From Planctomycetota bacterium (lineage in GTDB: Bacteria; Planctomycetota; UBA1135; GCA-002686595): DNA of 37,381 nucleotides. The notes beneath the pieces were generated by a model, which made no database searches, was not told where the DNA came from, and saw nothing but the letters and a program-made list of their open reading frames with translations. The position numbers were made by a program, and so were the translations under genes. Within the stretch, counting starts at the first letter, position 1. Each line of letters opens with the position of its first letter. The stretch is from assembly GCA_027083445.1 (NCBI GenBank), contig JALWOP010000432.1:1-37381 (forward strand), read 5' to 3'. This document shows positions 15,319-23,950 of this stretch, piece after piece.

Positions 15319-15828
15319 CTAGAAGAGATCGTCGAGGGCTGCCGCAGCCTGCTGCGAGTAGTCGTCTGCCAACCCCTCGCGATCCTCGGGGCTCGGCGGC
15401 CGCGAGGCAATCGCCTCGAACAGATCGGCCAGGCGCCGCGACGACTCCTGCGCGTAGTAGCGCACGAGCCCCAGGTTCGTACGCTCATCCCAGACGATGG
15501 CAAGCAGGGTCCGTTCGCCTACCAGTGAGATCTGGATGCTCTCGCGCTGGCCCTGATGGGAGAGGGTGTTGAAGTGCTCCTCGCCCAGGAGCTTGGCCAT
15601 CTGTCGCGTGGCAGCAAACGAACCGGCCGTCAGGGCGGCGAGGGAGTCGACCGAGTCCGCGGCGGCATCCCCGCGTCGGGTGACCAGGTGCCCCTCGCAA
15701 TCGATGAGCAGTGCACACTTGGCCCCCGACAACTCGAGGAACCCGTCGAGCTCCGACTCGAGCTGCTGCACATCCTGCGCGTAGAAGACCAGCCGGTCCG
15801 AACGTAGCTTCTGGTCCGATATCCTCAT
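15319..15828 (-). CDS. Roadblock/LC7-domain protein, last gene of the GTPase operon
   Basis: A 169-residue protein with a roadblock/LC7 fold. The N-terminal helix ('DVQQLESELDGFLELSGAKCALLIDCEGHLV') leads into the strand-helix-strand core ('SVDSLAALTAGSFAATRQMAKLLGEE' to 'RTLLAIVWDERTNLGLVRYY'). A C-terminal acidic helical tail follows ('ASRPPSPEDREGLADDYSQQAAAALDDLF'). MglB-type roadblock proteins act as GTPase-activating or exchange partners of MglA GTPases. A strong GGAGGAGG lies 5 nt before the ATG, and the gene starts 12 bp after the MglA-type GTPase stop. It is therefore the closest candidate MglB-like partner of that GTPase. The protein is longer than a minimal roadblock domain because of the tail. 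Confidence 0.85.
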   Translation of the reverse strand: MRISDQKLRSDRLVFYAQDVQQLESELDGFLELSGAKCALLIDCEGHLVTRRGDAAADSVDSLAALTAGSFAATRQMAKLLGEEHFNTLSHQGQRESIQISLVGERTLLAIVWDERTNLGLVRYYAQESSRRLADLFEAIASRPPSPEDREGLADDYSQQAAAALDDLF

Positions 15829-15840
15829 CCTGGCCTCCTC

Positions 15841-17319
15841 CTAGAACAGCCCGAAAGTAAGCCCGCCGATCGCGACCCCCGCGGCAAGAGCCACGAGCAC
15901 GAAGGCAGCTGTGATCATGGTGGATTTCCGATCGGCAGCTTGGGTCGGCGTCGCCACAGCCGCCTGACGGGGCTTGATGCGCGGCGGCGCAGCTGTCGGT
16001 AGGGTGCGACTGGTCGCCGGCGGAGGATCGGCCTGGGTCCCGGCGGGAACCTGCATCAAGGAAGCCGGGGCCGGCTGGCCCACCGGCGCAGCCTGGAGGG
16101 GCTGCACCGTCTCCGTGGCAGTCGTGGCCATGGGGGCGGCCGCCATGCGCAGGCCGGGCGCGGGGGTCCCCGCGGGCCCTTCGGGCGCAGCGCCCATCTG
16201 CACCTGCGGGTGAACTCCAGTCTGGGCCAGGTTGGCGGGCTGTTGCATGGCGGGAGCACCCGGCACCCCTTGGACGCCGCTCGGGTTCATCACCTGCCCG
16301 GGTTGGGGCGCGACTGGGTTCGGTTGGGCTTGGGTCGGCGGAGTCCCCCCCACCTGCCCCATGGCCGGAACCTGTCCGCCCTCCTGGGGCTGGGAGAGGT
16401 TGACCTGCGCAGGCCCCCCTGCCATCTGCGGATGAACCCCCGTCTGCGCCAGCCCTTGGGCCGGTGTGGCGGCCGGGTTAGGGATCGGAGGCACGGCTCC
16501 AGCCGGTGGGCTGCCCGCCTGCGCCGCGGCGGCAGGCGCGGGTGCATCGAGGGGAATGGCTCCCCCCCCCACAGGACTCGGAGCGCCCATCGTCGGCACG
16601 GCAGCAGGTGCAGCGGGAGCAGGAGCGGGCATGGAAGTCTGCCCAGTAGCAGGTGCCGGTGCGGACACCTCCGCGCTCCCGGTGGAGGTCCCCGGACCAG
16701 CGGATGCCGCAGGGGCGGAACGACCGCCACTACCCGTCTGTTGGTGGATGGAGTCCAGCACCAGGGCAGCCAGGGCCTTGAGGGTCGGGAAGACACCCTG
16801 CCCGGTATTGGCCACCGCCTCGAAGGAGGGTCGTCCGGTGGGGTTCAAGGCGCGCTCGAGTTCGCTCACCGGCAGGGCATCGGGCAGGTCGCGTTTGTTG
16901 TACTGCACGACCATGGGCATGGTTGCCAAGTCCTTGCCGTACTCAGCGAGGTTCTCGCCGAGATTGTGCAGGGACTCCAGGTTCTCGTCCATCATCGAGG
17001 CCGACGAGTCGGCAACGAAGATGACACCGTCAACACCCTGCAACACGAGCTTGCGGGTCGAGTTGTAGTAGACCTGGCCCGGGACGGTGTAGATCTGAAA
17101 CTGCGTCTTCATCCCAGCGACCGTGCCCAGGTCCAGAGGCATGAAATCGAAGAACAGCGTCCGATCACCGTCGGTGGAAATGCTGGTCAGGTCACCCCGA
17201 CTCCCCTGTGGTGCCCGCTGGTGGACGACCTCGAGATTGGTCGTTTTCCCCGACATTCCGGGACCGTAGTAGACGATCTTGACCGTCACACTCTTCTGGG
17301 CGAAGTTGATCTGGACCAT
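15841..17319 (-). CDS. MglA-type GTPase with Pro/Ala/Gln-rich linker and C-terminal membrane anchor
   Basis: A 492-residue protein. Residues 1-195 are a complete MglA-family GTPase: Walker A GPGMSGKT (19-26), 'TDGDRTLFFDFMPLDLG' with R53, 'TVPGQVYYNSTRK' with Q82, and NKRD (141-144). R53 and Q82 fall at the same numbers as the catalytic arginine and glutamine of Myxococcus/Thermus MglA, so hydrolysis is likely intact. Residues about 196-465 are a low-complexity Pro/Ala/Gly/Gln linker with a repeated LAQTGVHPQ. The last 25 residues (MITAAFVLVALAAGVAIGG...) form a single membrane helix, so the protein is tail-anchored. Standard MglA is about 195 residues and soluble. The gene lies between two roadblock genes (4 bp and 12 bp away), so it is probably regulated by them at the membrane. 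Confidence 0.92.
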   Translation of the reverse strand: MVQINFAQKSVTVKIVYYGPGMSGKTTNLEVVHQRAPQGSRGDLTSISTDGDRTLFFDFMPLDLGTVAGMKTQFQIYTVPGQVYYNSTRKLVLQGVDGVIFVADSSASMMDENLESLHNLGENLAEYGKDLATMPMVVQYNKRDLPDALPVSELERALNPTGRPSFEAVANTGQGVFPTLKALAALVLDSIHQQTGSGGRSAPAASAGPGTSTGSAEVSAPAPATGQTSMPAPAPAAPAAVPTMGAPSPVGGGAIPLDAPAPAAAAQAGSPPAGAVPPIPNPAATPAQGLAQTGVHPQMAGGPAQVNLSQPQEGGQVPAMGQVGGTPPTQAQPNPVAPQPGQVMNPSGVQGVPGAPAMQQPANLAQTGVHPQVQMGAAPEGPAGTPAPGLRMAAAPMATTATETVQPLQAAPVGQPAPASLMQVPAGTQADPPPATSRTLPTAAPPRIKPRQAAVATPTQAADRKSTMITAAFVLVALAAGVAIGGLTFGLF

Positions 17320-17323
17320 GGTT

Positions 17324-17800
17324 CTAAGCTTGACTGCCCTTGCGGGCTTCTTCTCGGACTACTGGAGCCGCGGGGGCGACTTCCGCTTGAGACGGGAGAG
17401 GAGCCGGCGGCTCCGGTACGGAACGGCGCAAGAGCCGTTGCATACGTCCGATCGCCCCCTCGATCGGTACACGTAGCTCCTCGTAAGGCACGCCGCGCTC
17501 GAGCACGGCGAGAACGATGGCACCCGGAGCATTGTGCAGCACGAGGGTGCCGTGCGTGGCCTGCAGGACGGCCCGCAAGGGAGAATCCCAGGACAACTGT
17601 GAGCACGAACGGGTGACGTCGGCCAGCCAACCCGCAGCTAGTGCGGTGTAGCTGTTGAGCTCCTCGTCCTGGTCGATCATGCTCGCTGTCTCACCTTCGC
17701 GCGTAGCCTCGGCAGTGGCGATCGGCACGCCGTCCACCGAGATCAGAGCCGCAAGGCGCACGCCCGGGATGTGGGCTAGGGGGTCGAGTACAGCCTTCAT
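17324..17800 (-). CDS. Roadblock/LC7-domain protein upstream of the GTPase
   Basis: A 158-residue protein. The first 120 residues form a roadblock/LC7 domain ('LDPLAHIPGVRLAALISVDGVPIATAE', 'LNSYTALAAGWLADVTRSCSQLSW', 'GTLVLHNAPGAIVLAVLERGVPYEELR'). A Pro/Ala-rich tail follows ('PEPPAPLPSQAEVAPAAPV'), similar in style to the linker of the neighbouring GTPase. Its ATG overlaps the stop of the upstream TPR-roadblock gene (ATGA), and its stop lies 4 bp before the GTPase start, so all three are tightly coupled. It is a likely GTPase regulator or scaffold. Which of the operon's roadblock proteins acts as the activator cannot be told from sequence. Confidence 0.85.
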   Translation of the reverse strand: MKAVLDPLAHIPGVRLAALISVDGVPIATAEATREGETASMIDQDEELNSYTALAAGWLADVTRSCSQLSWDSPLRAVLQATHGTLVLHNAPGAIVLAVLERGVPYEELRVPIEGAIGRMQRLLRRSVPEPPAPLPSQAEVAPAAPVVREEARKGSQA

Positions 17801-18873
17801 CGCCTACATCCTCCGACTGCACCCGCGAGGCTTGAGAGGATCTCCTGTTGGGTCTCGTTCGGACCCTCCAACCCCCAGAAAGCCGCGGTTCCGCGCTCCC
17901 CGGGTAGAACAGTCAAGACTCCGAAGGCTCCCTCGAGCTCGATCTTCATGGTGTTGCCGAGGGCCAGCCGGCGTGCGGTCGCCCGGCTCGTCTGGACCAC
18001 GTCCCGTACCGTGCGAGCAGTGCGGTCCGCAGTCGGACCCTGCGGGCCCTGAACCAGGGCGGTGCCACCGCGTACATAGACGGCTCCATGAACGCCCATC
18101 ATCGAGCCCAGCTCCCGGAGGAGAGAGCGGACGGTGACCTCATCCCCGAGACCGGAGTCCTGAACACTACAGTCATCCTTGAATTCACCGCTCCGCTCGA
18201 CCTCCATCAGGGCACGTTCGAAGCTGATAGCCTCGCTGAGATTGGCCTGCACGGCCCTGAAACGCTGTTCGAGATCCGGGTTCCCCGGGTTGAGCTCCAG
18301 GAGCCGCGCCAGGGCAGTGCGTGCTTCCTGCCAGGCTCCACAACGACGGGCGATTTCGAAGGCCAACCGCAGCGGTGTCTCATCGCTACGGTTCTCGTCG
18401 GCAGCGAGAATCGCAAGCTCGTAGGCAGCCCGACCATCTTCGGCGCGACGGTTCTCGAAGAATGCCTCGGTGCGGCAGCGTGCCCGGAAAACGAGAGCTT
18501 GGGGGTCGTGGGTCTGCTTCCACCACGCCTCCGCCGCCTCCTCGGCCTTGGCTGTATTGCGCACCTCGAGCTGGAGCTCGCAGAGTTCGCGCCACAAAGC
18601 CGGGCGAGGCGCAATCTGGAGGTCCGAACGGAGGACCTTGATGCGCTGGTCGTGAAGCAACGCACGCGCCCGCTCCGCGAGACGTGTGAGCTCAGCATCG
18701 CCGGGATGCTCGTGCAATCCCTCGGTACAGACGCGCAGGACCTCTTGGGAGTCACCCACCAGGATGTGCTCTCGCGCCAGGGCTAGGTAGTTCTCGGCAC
18801 ACGGATCGACTCCGAGCCGCCTAGCAGCCTCACGAATCCGCCGTCGTCCGGCAAGGCGTCCGAGCCAGGTCAC
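17797..18873 (-). CDS. TPR protein with C-terminal roadblock-like domain
   Basis: A 358-residue protein, taken to start at GTG 18873, which overlaps the upstream TGA (GTGA). An ATG at 18948 would extend into the preceding gene. Residues about 20-230 are helical TPR-like repeats ('CAENYLALAREHILVGDSQEVLRVCTEGLHEHPGDAEL', 'CGAWQEARTALARLLELNPGNPDLEQRF'). Residues about 255-355 have the pattern of a roadblock/LC7 domain ('LLRELGSMMGVHGAVYVRGGTALVQ', 'TVRDVVQTSRATARRLALGNTMKIELEGAFGVLTVLP'). The roadblock assignment is weaker than for its neighbours. TPRs bind partner proteins, so it may link the membrane TPR protein encoded upstream to the GTPase module downstream. Confidence 0.7.
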   Translation of the reverse strand: MTWLGRLAGRRRIREAARRLGVDPCAENYLALAREHILVGDSQEVLRVCTEGLHEHPGDAELTRLAERARALLHDQRIKVLRSDLQIAPRPALWRELCELQLEVRNTAKAEEAAEAWWKQTHDPQALVFRARCRTEAFFENRRAEDGRAAYELAILAADENRSDETPLRLAFEIARRCGAWQEARTALARLLELNPGNPDLEQRFRAVQANLSEAISFERALMEVERSGEFKDDCSVQDSGLGDEVTVRSLLRELGSMMGVHGAVYVRGGTALVQGPQGPTADRTARTVRDVVQTSRATARRLALGNTMKIELEGAFGVLTVLPGERGTAAFWGLEGPNETQQEILSSLAGAVGGCRR

Positions 18874-19991
18874 TTGGCCGGCGCCCCTTTCGCCTTCCAG
18901 GCCCGAATGGCCGCCACGTCGGCCTCGACCTGGGCGCGGTGTTCCCATTGATCGTCGGTCAGGCTCAGCGCCTTCTCGAAATCTACAAGGGCACGCTCGA
19001 AATCCTCGCGCTCTGCGAACATCAATCCGCGCATGCGAGCGGCCTCCGCCAACTCGTTTTGGCGCCGTTTCTTCGCCTCCTGGGCATGTTCGCGGCGCGC
19101 GACCTCACGCTCGTGGTCCGCGATAGCTTGGGTCAGCTCGTCGCGTTCTGAAGTCGCGGAGAGAACGCCCAGCCAGACACGGTGCGTCGCGATGAACTTC
19201 TCCAGGGCCTCTCGGCGCTGGTACAGGGTCTCCGGCTGATCGGGATCCGCGGGTGCCAACTGGGCAAACTCGCGGTGGACCTTGACCTCTCGACCGACCG
19301 CGGCAGTCAGGGCGGCACTGATCAGGACCAACACGACCAGCAGGCGATTGCGCCTGCGGCGTCCGGTCTGGCGCTCAGCCTCCTGGTAGCGGAGGTCGCG
19401 GATCATGCGTGCCACATCTCGCCGCGTACGATCCAGGAGGAGGATCTCCTGCAACCAGGGGATCGCCTCACTGATGTTGCCCTCCTCAACGGCACTCTCG
19501 GCACGACGCAGATAGCGGTCGACCAGCTCGTCTGTGTTCCCCGACCGGCGTAGGATGCCCGCCAGCTCGTGATCGATCGTCCTCTCTCCAGGCATGCGCC
19601 CGGCCAAGAGTTCGAGAACGCTGCGCGCTCGTTCCAACTCACCCGCTCGCTCGAGCAGGACAGCCAGACGCCGCCCTTCCACCGCCAGGGAGATGCGGTG
19701 GCGCTCCAGAACATCGGGATGCGCCAGCCCCAGAATGATGAGCGCTTCTAGCTGACGGAGGTTGCCTGGATCTTCCGTGAGGCTATCCAGAAGGGCACGT
19801 CCGAAGGCATCCGCCGTTCGCTTGTCGAACTCCGCTGCGGCTCGCTCGAGCTGTTGGCAGAGATCAGCGGCCTGGACCCCTTCCGACGAGGGATCCTGTT
19901 CGGCGACCCCCGTGAGGGCGGTGACGACATCCTCGACGATGAGGTGAGTTTCGCCGATGGCGTCAGGCGGGAGCGATTCGGAGTCAACCAA
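18870..19991 (-). CDS. TPR-like protein with central membrane helix, first gene of the GTPase operon
   Basis: The frame runs open back to ATG 20207, but that would cross the 20141-20169 hairpin. The first reasonable start is TTG 19991, giving 373 residues (MVDSESLPPDAIGE...); this choice is uncertain because no ribosome site is clear. Residues 1-205 are helical repeats of TPR type ('ERAGELERARSVLELLAGRMPGERTIDHELAGILRRSG'). A basic stretch TGRRRRNR leads into a membrane helix (about 216-233, 'LLVVLVLISAALTAAVG'), which places the N-terminal part in the cytoplasm. The C-terminal 140 residues are charged and coiled-coil-like with a final TPR-like pair. It is coupled by GTGA to the TPR-roadblock gene. 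It may be the membrane docking platform of the GTPase system. Confidence 0.65.
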   Translation of the reverse strand: MVDSESLPPDAIGETHLIVEDVVTALTGVAEQDPSSEGVQAADLCQQLERAAAEFDKRTADAFGRALLDSLTEDPGNLRQLEALIILGLAHPDVLERHRISLAVEGRRLAVLLERAGELERARSVLELLAGRMPGERTIDHELAGILRRSGNTDELVDRYLRRAESAVEEGNISEAIPWLQEILLLDRTRRDVARMIRDLRYQEAERQTGRRRRNRLLVVLVLISAALTAAVGREVKVHREFAQLAPADPDQPETLYQRREALEKFIATHRVWLGVLSATSERDELTQAIADHEREVARREHAQEAKKRRQNELAEAARMRGLMFAEREDFERALVDFEKALSLTDDQWEHRAQVEADVAAIRAWKAKGAPAK

Positions 19992-20140
19992 GGCTATGGC
20001 TCGAAGAGGGAGTGTCCGGACCTTCCGGGCAACACGACGTTGTGGTGCTATCGAGTACCCGGTAGACCGTTCTTGAAGATCCTTCGGAGAAGCGCGAGCA
20101 CTGCGGTTTCCCGCCGGAGTACGGGGGCAGAGAAACGTGG

Positions 20141-20169
20141 GAGGGGCCGGTGCTCCGCACCGGCCCCTC
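20141..20169 (-). terminator. 13-bp perfect hairpin after the Ig-repeat lipoprotein gene
   Basis: GAGGGGCCGGTGC (20141-20153) pairs perfectly with GCACCGGCCCCTC (20157-20169) around TCC, about 35 nt past the stop at 20204. On the minus strand it is followed by CCACGTTTCTCT, with only a short T-run. It also separates this gene from the GTPase operon. Confidence 0.7.
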
Positions 20170-20203
20170 TGTGAAGTGCCCCAGAGTGAGAGGGCTCGTG
20201 GGC

Positions 20204-23200
20204 TCAATCGACGGGATCGATCGGGTCGATCGACAGCGCTCCGGCCTGGTTGTGGGCCAGGTCCTCAAGGCCTGCGGCAAGTTGCAGAACCTCACCGTCG
20301 GCGAGGGCCACGTCCAGGGTCACGCGCACGTGGTCGGGACCGAGCACGCTGACGCCGGTCGGCTGAGCCGTACCGCTCGTGCTCCAGTTGACCAAGTCGG
20401 CGACGAATGCCTGATCGACATCCTCGTCGAAACGCAGATCGTAGACGTTGCCCGAGGAGCTCTCCCGGTAGTTGGCGAAGCCCGTCGCGAAGTCAGGCGC
20501 AGTCCCGTCTCCCGAGATCGTTCCCGCCAAGGTGACGGGAGACGGCATGGCATTGCCTGCCGCATCCGCAACATCGGCGACGGTGACACTGAGCCCCTGA
20601 GTTGCATCCAGTTCCACGCCAGGCGCCAGGGCGATGGTGACGGTCGAGGAGACGCTGTCCCAGGTAAGGCCGGCACCGGTGAGATCCAGCGCACTGCCGT
20701 TGGTGATGGTGTAGTTGCTCACATCGAGAGCGGTGACCGTGTCGAGTTGCTCGCTGAATGTGATCGCAACAGTATCGTCACCTGGACCGGCACCGATCGA
20801 GCCGTCAACGCTGACCAGGAGCGGAGCATTGGTATCCGAGGCAACCGCCAAGGTGATGTCTGCTGCAGCGGTATTACCCGCCAGGTCCTGGGCCGAAGCC
20901 TGCGCGATCGTGAGATTGAAGCCCTGTGCAACAGCGACGCCGAAGGTGGCACGCACGACACACGGACTCAGTTGGGTCACACTCGTCGCGATATTGCCCC
21001 CGTCGTAGTCGAAGTTGGCTGCGACCTCGACCGCGGTCTCATCGACTGCCTCGTCGAAGATGACGATGATCGAGTTGGTATCCGTCGTGTCGAGAAGGGC
21101 TGTCGAAGCGGCTTGTGTCGGTCCATTGACCGTGTCACCGGAGACGGAGACTGTCTGCGAATCGACCGCGCTCAGCGCTACCCCTTGGCGAGTGCGCAGG
21201 GGATTGGTCGCGTCGACCAGCAAGTCGACATCATAGCTCTCCGAAGCAGTCAGATTGTCCCCGAAGGGGCCGCCGAGATCGATGGTCAAAGTGCTGGTGC
21301 CATCCCAGGTGATGTCCGAGGGCCCGAAGGCCACAGCCGTCCCGCCCGGGTTCGTTTGCACGCTGTACTGGCCGGGATCCGTGATCCTCCAAGGGCTCAT
21401 CGGTTCACTGAAGGTGATGACGATCGTGTCGTTATTCTCGCCGGCCACCGCCGTCACGGTCGGTGCGCTCCCCTGTGCGGGGGCGGCGGTGTTCTCGGCC
21501 TCGATGGCCATGGCCATCGCGGGGAACATGACGTTGCCCGCCAGGTCCTCGGCACCGATGACGTCCACCGTGTCGGTCAGGCTGATCGTGAAACCATAGT
21601 CCAGATCGACACCGAGACCCCCGTCGACAATCGACGCCGAGTTCGGGTAGCCCCGCAGAACGCCGCTACTGTCTCGCAACGCATAGCGCGTCCCCGTCGG
21701 GTTGGTGACCGCGTCGTAGAGATCGTCGAGGTTGTCACAGGGTTCCGAGAAGCGAATGTCGAGGGTGCCGTCGCGAGGAGCGTCGTGCCTCCAAGCGGCA
21801 TGCACACTAGGCAGGGTCGTTTCCGCCAGAATGCTGCCCGAGATCCGACTCGTGTCGACAGCGTTGCCCGCGATGTCCCGCATGGTCGTGAAGGCGACCG
21901 AGAGGTCATCGTCGAACTTCAAGGAAAGCCCGCCCGCGTCCAGCGTCAGCGTGGCGCTACGTGAGGCGGGGTTGTAGTCGACCGTGTTGCCGGTCAGGTC
22001 CCAAGTCGTCCCGATGGGCGACTCGAGGTCCCAGTTGGTGAGGTCCTCGACCTCGGCCTCCACCATGTCGTCGTCGAAGGTGACGATGATCGTATCGTCA
22101 TCCGCGCCTTCGTTGGCGTTGGCCGTGACGACGCTGGGGGCCGGTGCGGTCGAATCGGTCGAGGTTAGGGAGTTGGGCCCGGAGACCGAACCCAGGGCGT
22201 TCCCCGCAAGGTCATCGACGTCACTATCGATCGTGACGGTCACGTCTCCGGGGGTCAAGATCACGTCCGTGCTGTGCACGCGAACCACGTTTCCCGACCC
22301 GACAATCGTCGCGGAGTCAACGGTTGCCGCGGGAGTGAAGGTGTAGTTGGTCGTGTCCTCACCCTGCGTGGGGTGAATCGCCTCCGAGAAAGTGAGGTCC
22401 ACGGTGTAACCGGTGGGATCGACGGTTCGGTTCTGCACCGCTGACACGAAGGTCGGAGCCGAGGCATCCCCGGAAGCGCTCACCGAAGCAGCCGTAACCG
22501 TGAAATCTTCGCCGTCGACATCGACCTGATTCACCGCGTCGACGATGACCGCATCCCCGTTACGCATGTCGCTGTCGAGTGTGATGGTCAGTGTCTGGGA
22601 GGCCAGGTCATAAGACAGGTCCTGGTCGGTCATGACTACGGCAGCACCTCCGATAGTCATGCTCCAGCGCGCGGGGTCCTCGGCAAAGTCCGGGTCGAAG
22701 GCCTGGTCGGTCACAACGACCACGGTGTCAGCCCCACCCTCGATCGTGTTGGCAGTCACGCTGCTGAAGGCGTTGACAGCCGTCGACGAGTTGCCGATGG
22801 CCTCGACGGCAGCAGCGAAGGCGTTGCCGTGCGCATCCATGAGGCCGCTGTGGCTGATGGTGTCCAGGCCTGGGGCAACCGGCCGACTGAAGGTCAGCCG
22901 CAGAACGTTGTCACTGGGCTGCTCCACCGATAGGACCAGGGTCACACCGATCGCGTCGGCATGATCGACCAGGGTGAAGTCACCTGGAATGGCTGCAAAC
23001 ACCGGGTCCATCGGCTCGTCGAAAGTGAAGTCGACAACCTGACCCAGCGCATCCTGCGCCAGATTCTGCTCCACTGAGGTCAGGGTGGGAGCCGTCGCGT
23101 CTCCGCTGGCCGTACCCGCGACCTGAGCACTGTCAACGGGCGTGTCCGCCACGCTGGTCAGGTTGCTCGCCGATAGGCTGAAGGTGCTGTGTAGGTTGGC

Positions 23201-23779
23201 ACTCGCCCCTAGAGTGATGTCCAACACCTGGGTAGCCGGATCGAGCGAGAAGGTCGATCCGGTGAGGTCCATGGAAGTTCCATTCACGACCAGGTCCCAG
23301 TTGTTCAGATCCTCGGCCATGCTCTCCACGACCCGGGGACCGCTGAACGTGACCTCGATCGTGTCACCGCCGAGGCTGGCGTCACTCGTGTCTTGAGTCG
23401 CGGAGGTGATCACGAAAGTCGGCGCACTGTCGTCGCTCGTGCTCACGCTGCGCCACGAAGCGTCGACCTCCGGCAGGCCGACGACGCGCACCTTGTGCGA
23501 GGGAGTGACCCGGGCGTCCCAGACCACAGTGGCCCTTGCTCCTGAAAGCGAGACGCTCACTGGGCGCTGTCCCCCGTCAGCTTCGAAATTGACTGCAGCC
23601 ACCGAGGCGGGGGCCTCTTCAAAGCTGATGACGGTGGTCAAACCGTCGGGGTCGATCGTGAGATCCTGTACGGCGGTGCTCAAACCGACGAGTGTCGTGG
23701 AGGTGCTTGATGAGCACGCCGCGGCAATTGCCGCAACGGCAGCCAAGACCAATAGCCTGATGCGCTTCCCGGTGGTCAT
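20204..23779 (-). CDS. Large lipoprotein of repeated Ig-like (SwmB-type) domains
   Basis: A 1191-residue acidic lipoprotein. The signal sequence MTTGKRIRLLVLAAVAAIAAACSSS ends in the lipobox AAAC. About eleven repeats of roughly 100-110 residues follow, each with the core 'DDTIxVTFDxxMxxxxxxDxxNW' and a boundary like 'SGDATAPTL'. The repeats pair 'VTFSEP' strands with 'DLAGN' loops, as in the SwmB/Ig-like families of bacterial surface proteins. Examples include 'GDTIEVTFSGPRVVESMAED', 'DDTIIVTFDDDMVEAEVED' and 'NDTIVITFSEPMSPWRITD'. There is no catalytic domain. It is probably an extended surface or stalk protein. Variation between repeats looks ordinary. It is a single gene closed by a strong hairpin. 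Confidence 0.85.
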   Translation of the reverse strand: MTTGKRIRLLVLAAVAAIAAACSSSTSTTLVGLSTAVQDLTIDPDGLTTVISFEEAPASVAAVNFEADGGQRPVSVSLSGARATVVWDARVTPSHKVRVVGLPEVDASWRSVSTSDDSAPTFVITSATQDTSDASLGGDTIEVTFSGPRVVESMAEDLNNWDLVVNGTSMDLTGSTFSLDPATQVLDITLGASANLHSTFSLSASNLTSVADTPVDSAQVAGTASGDATAPTLTSVEQNLAQDALGQVVDFTFDEPMDPVFAAIPGDFTLVDHADAIGVTLVLSVEQPSDNVLRLTFSRPVAPGLDTISHSGLMDAHGNAFAAAVEAIGNSSTAVNAFSSVTANTIEGGADTVVVVTDQAFDPDFAEDPARWSMTIGGAAVVMTDQDLSYDLASQTLTITLDSDMRNGDAVIVDAVNQVDVDGEDFTVTAASVSASGDASAPTFVSAVQNRTVDPTGYTVDLTFSEAIHPTQGEDTTNYTFTPAATVDSATIVGSGNVVRVHSTDVILTPGDVTVTIDSDVDDLAGNALGSVSGPNSLTSTDSTAPAPSVVTANANEGADDDTIIVTFDDDMVEAEVEDLTNWDLESPIGTTWDLTGNTVDYNPASRSATLTLDAGGLSLKFDDDLSVAFTTMRDIAGNAVDTSRISGSILAETTLPSVHAAWRHDAPRDGTLDIRFSEPCDNLDDLYDAVTNPTGTRYALRDSSGVLRGYPNSASIVDGGLGVDLDYGFTISLTDTVDVIGAEDLAGNVMFPAMAMAIEAENTAAPAQGSAPTVTAVAGENNDTIVITFSEPMSPWRITDPGQYSVQTNPGGTAVAFGPSDITWDGTSTLTIDLGGPFGDNLTASESYDVDLLVDATNPLRTRQGVALSAVDSQTVSVSGDTVNGPTQAASTALLDTTDTNSIIVIFDEAVDETAVEVAANFDYDGGNIATSVTQLSPCVVRATFGVAVAQGFNLTIAQASAQDLAGNTAAADITLAVASDTNAPLLVSVDGSIGAGPGDDTVAITFSEQLDTVTALDVSNYTITNGSALDLTGAGLTWDSVSSTVTIALAPGVELDATQGLSVTVADVADAAGNAMPSPVTLAGTISGDGTAPDFATGFANYRESSSGNVYDLRFDEDVDQAFVADLVNWSTSGTAQPTGVSVLGPDHVRVTLDVALADGEVLQLAAGLEDLAHNQAGALSIDPIDPVD

Positions 23780-23825
23780 ACCTGGAGATCCTTGGACGAA
23801 ACTGTGCTGGTGCTGGTTGGGATCC

Positions 23826-23848
23826 GGCCATGGACGCTGTCCATAGCC
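23826..23848. repeat. Inverted repeat in the leader of the Ig-repeat lipoprotein gene
   Basis: GGCcATGGAC (23826-23835) and GTCCATaGCC (23839-23848) form a stem with one mismatch and a 3-nt loop. It lies about 50-70 nt upstream of the ATG at 23779 and overlaps a TATGGA that could be a -10. It may be an operator or an mRNA leader hairpin. Confidence 0.35.
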
Positions 23849-23950
23849 AGGGCGATCCGTCCGGGGTGGACGGGTCAGGGCGATCTCTCGGCACCAAAGG
23901 ACTTCGCATTTGAGGGAACTCCGGAAACACCTGCGGGAATCCCCAATGGA

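Noticed and set aside
20150-21964. Long plus-strand open frame of 604 codons
   Set aside because: It runs antisense to the Ig-repeat lipoprotein and across its terminator hairpin. Its composition is arginine/glycine/valine-rich and no domain is seen.
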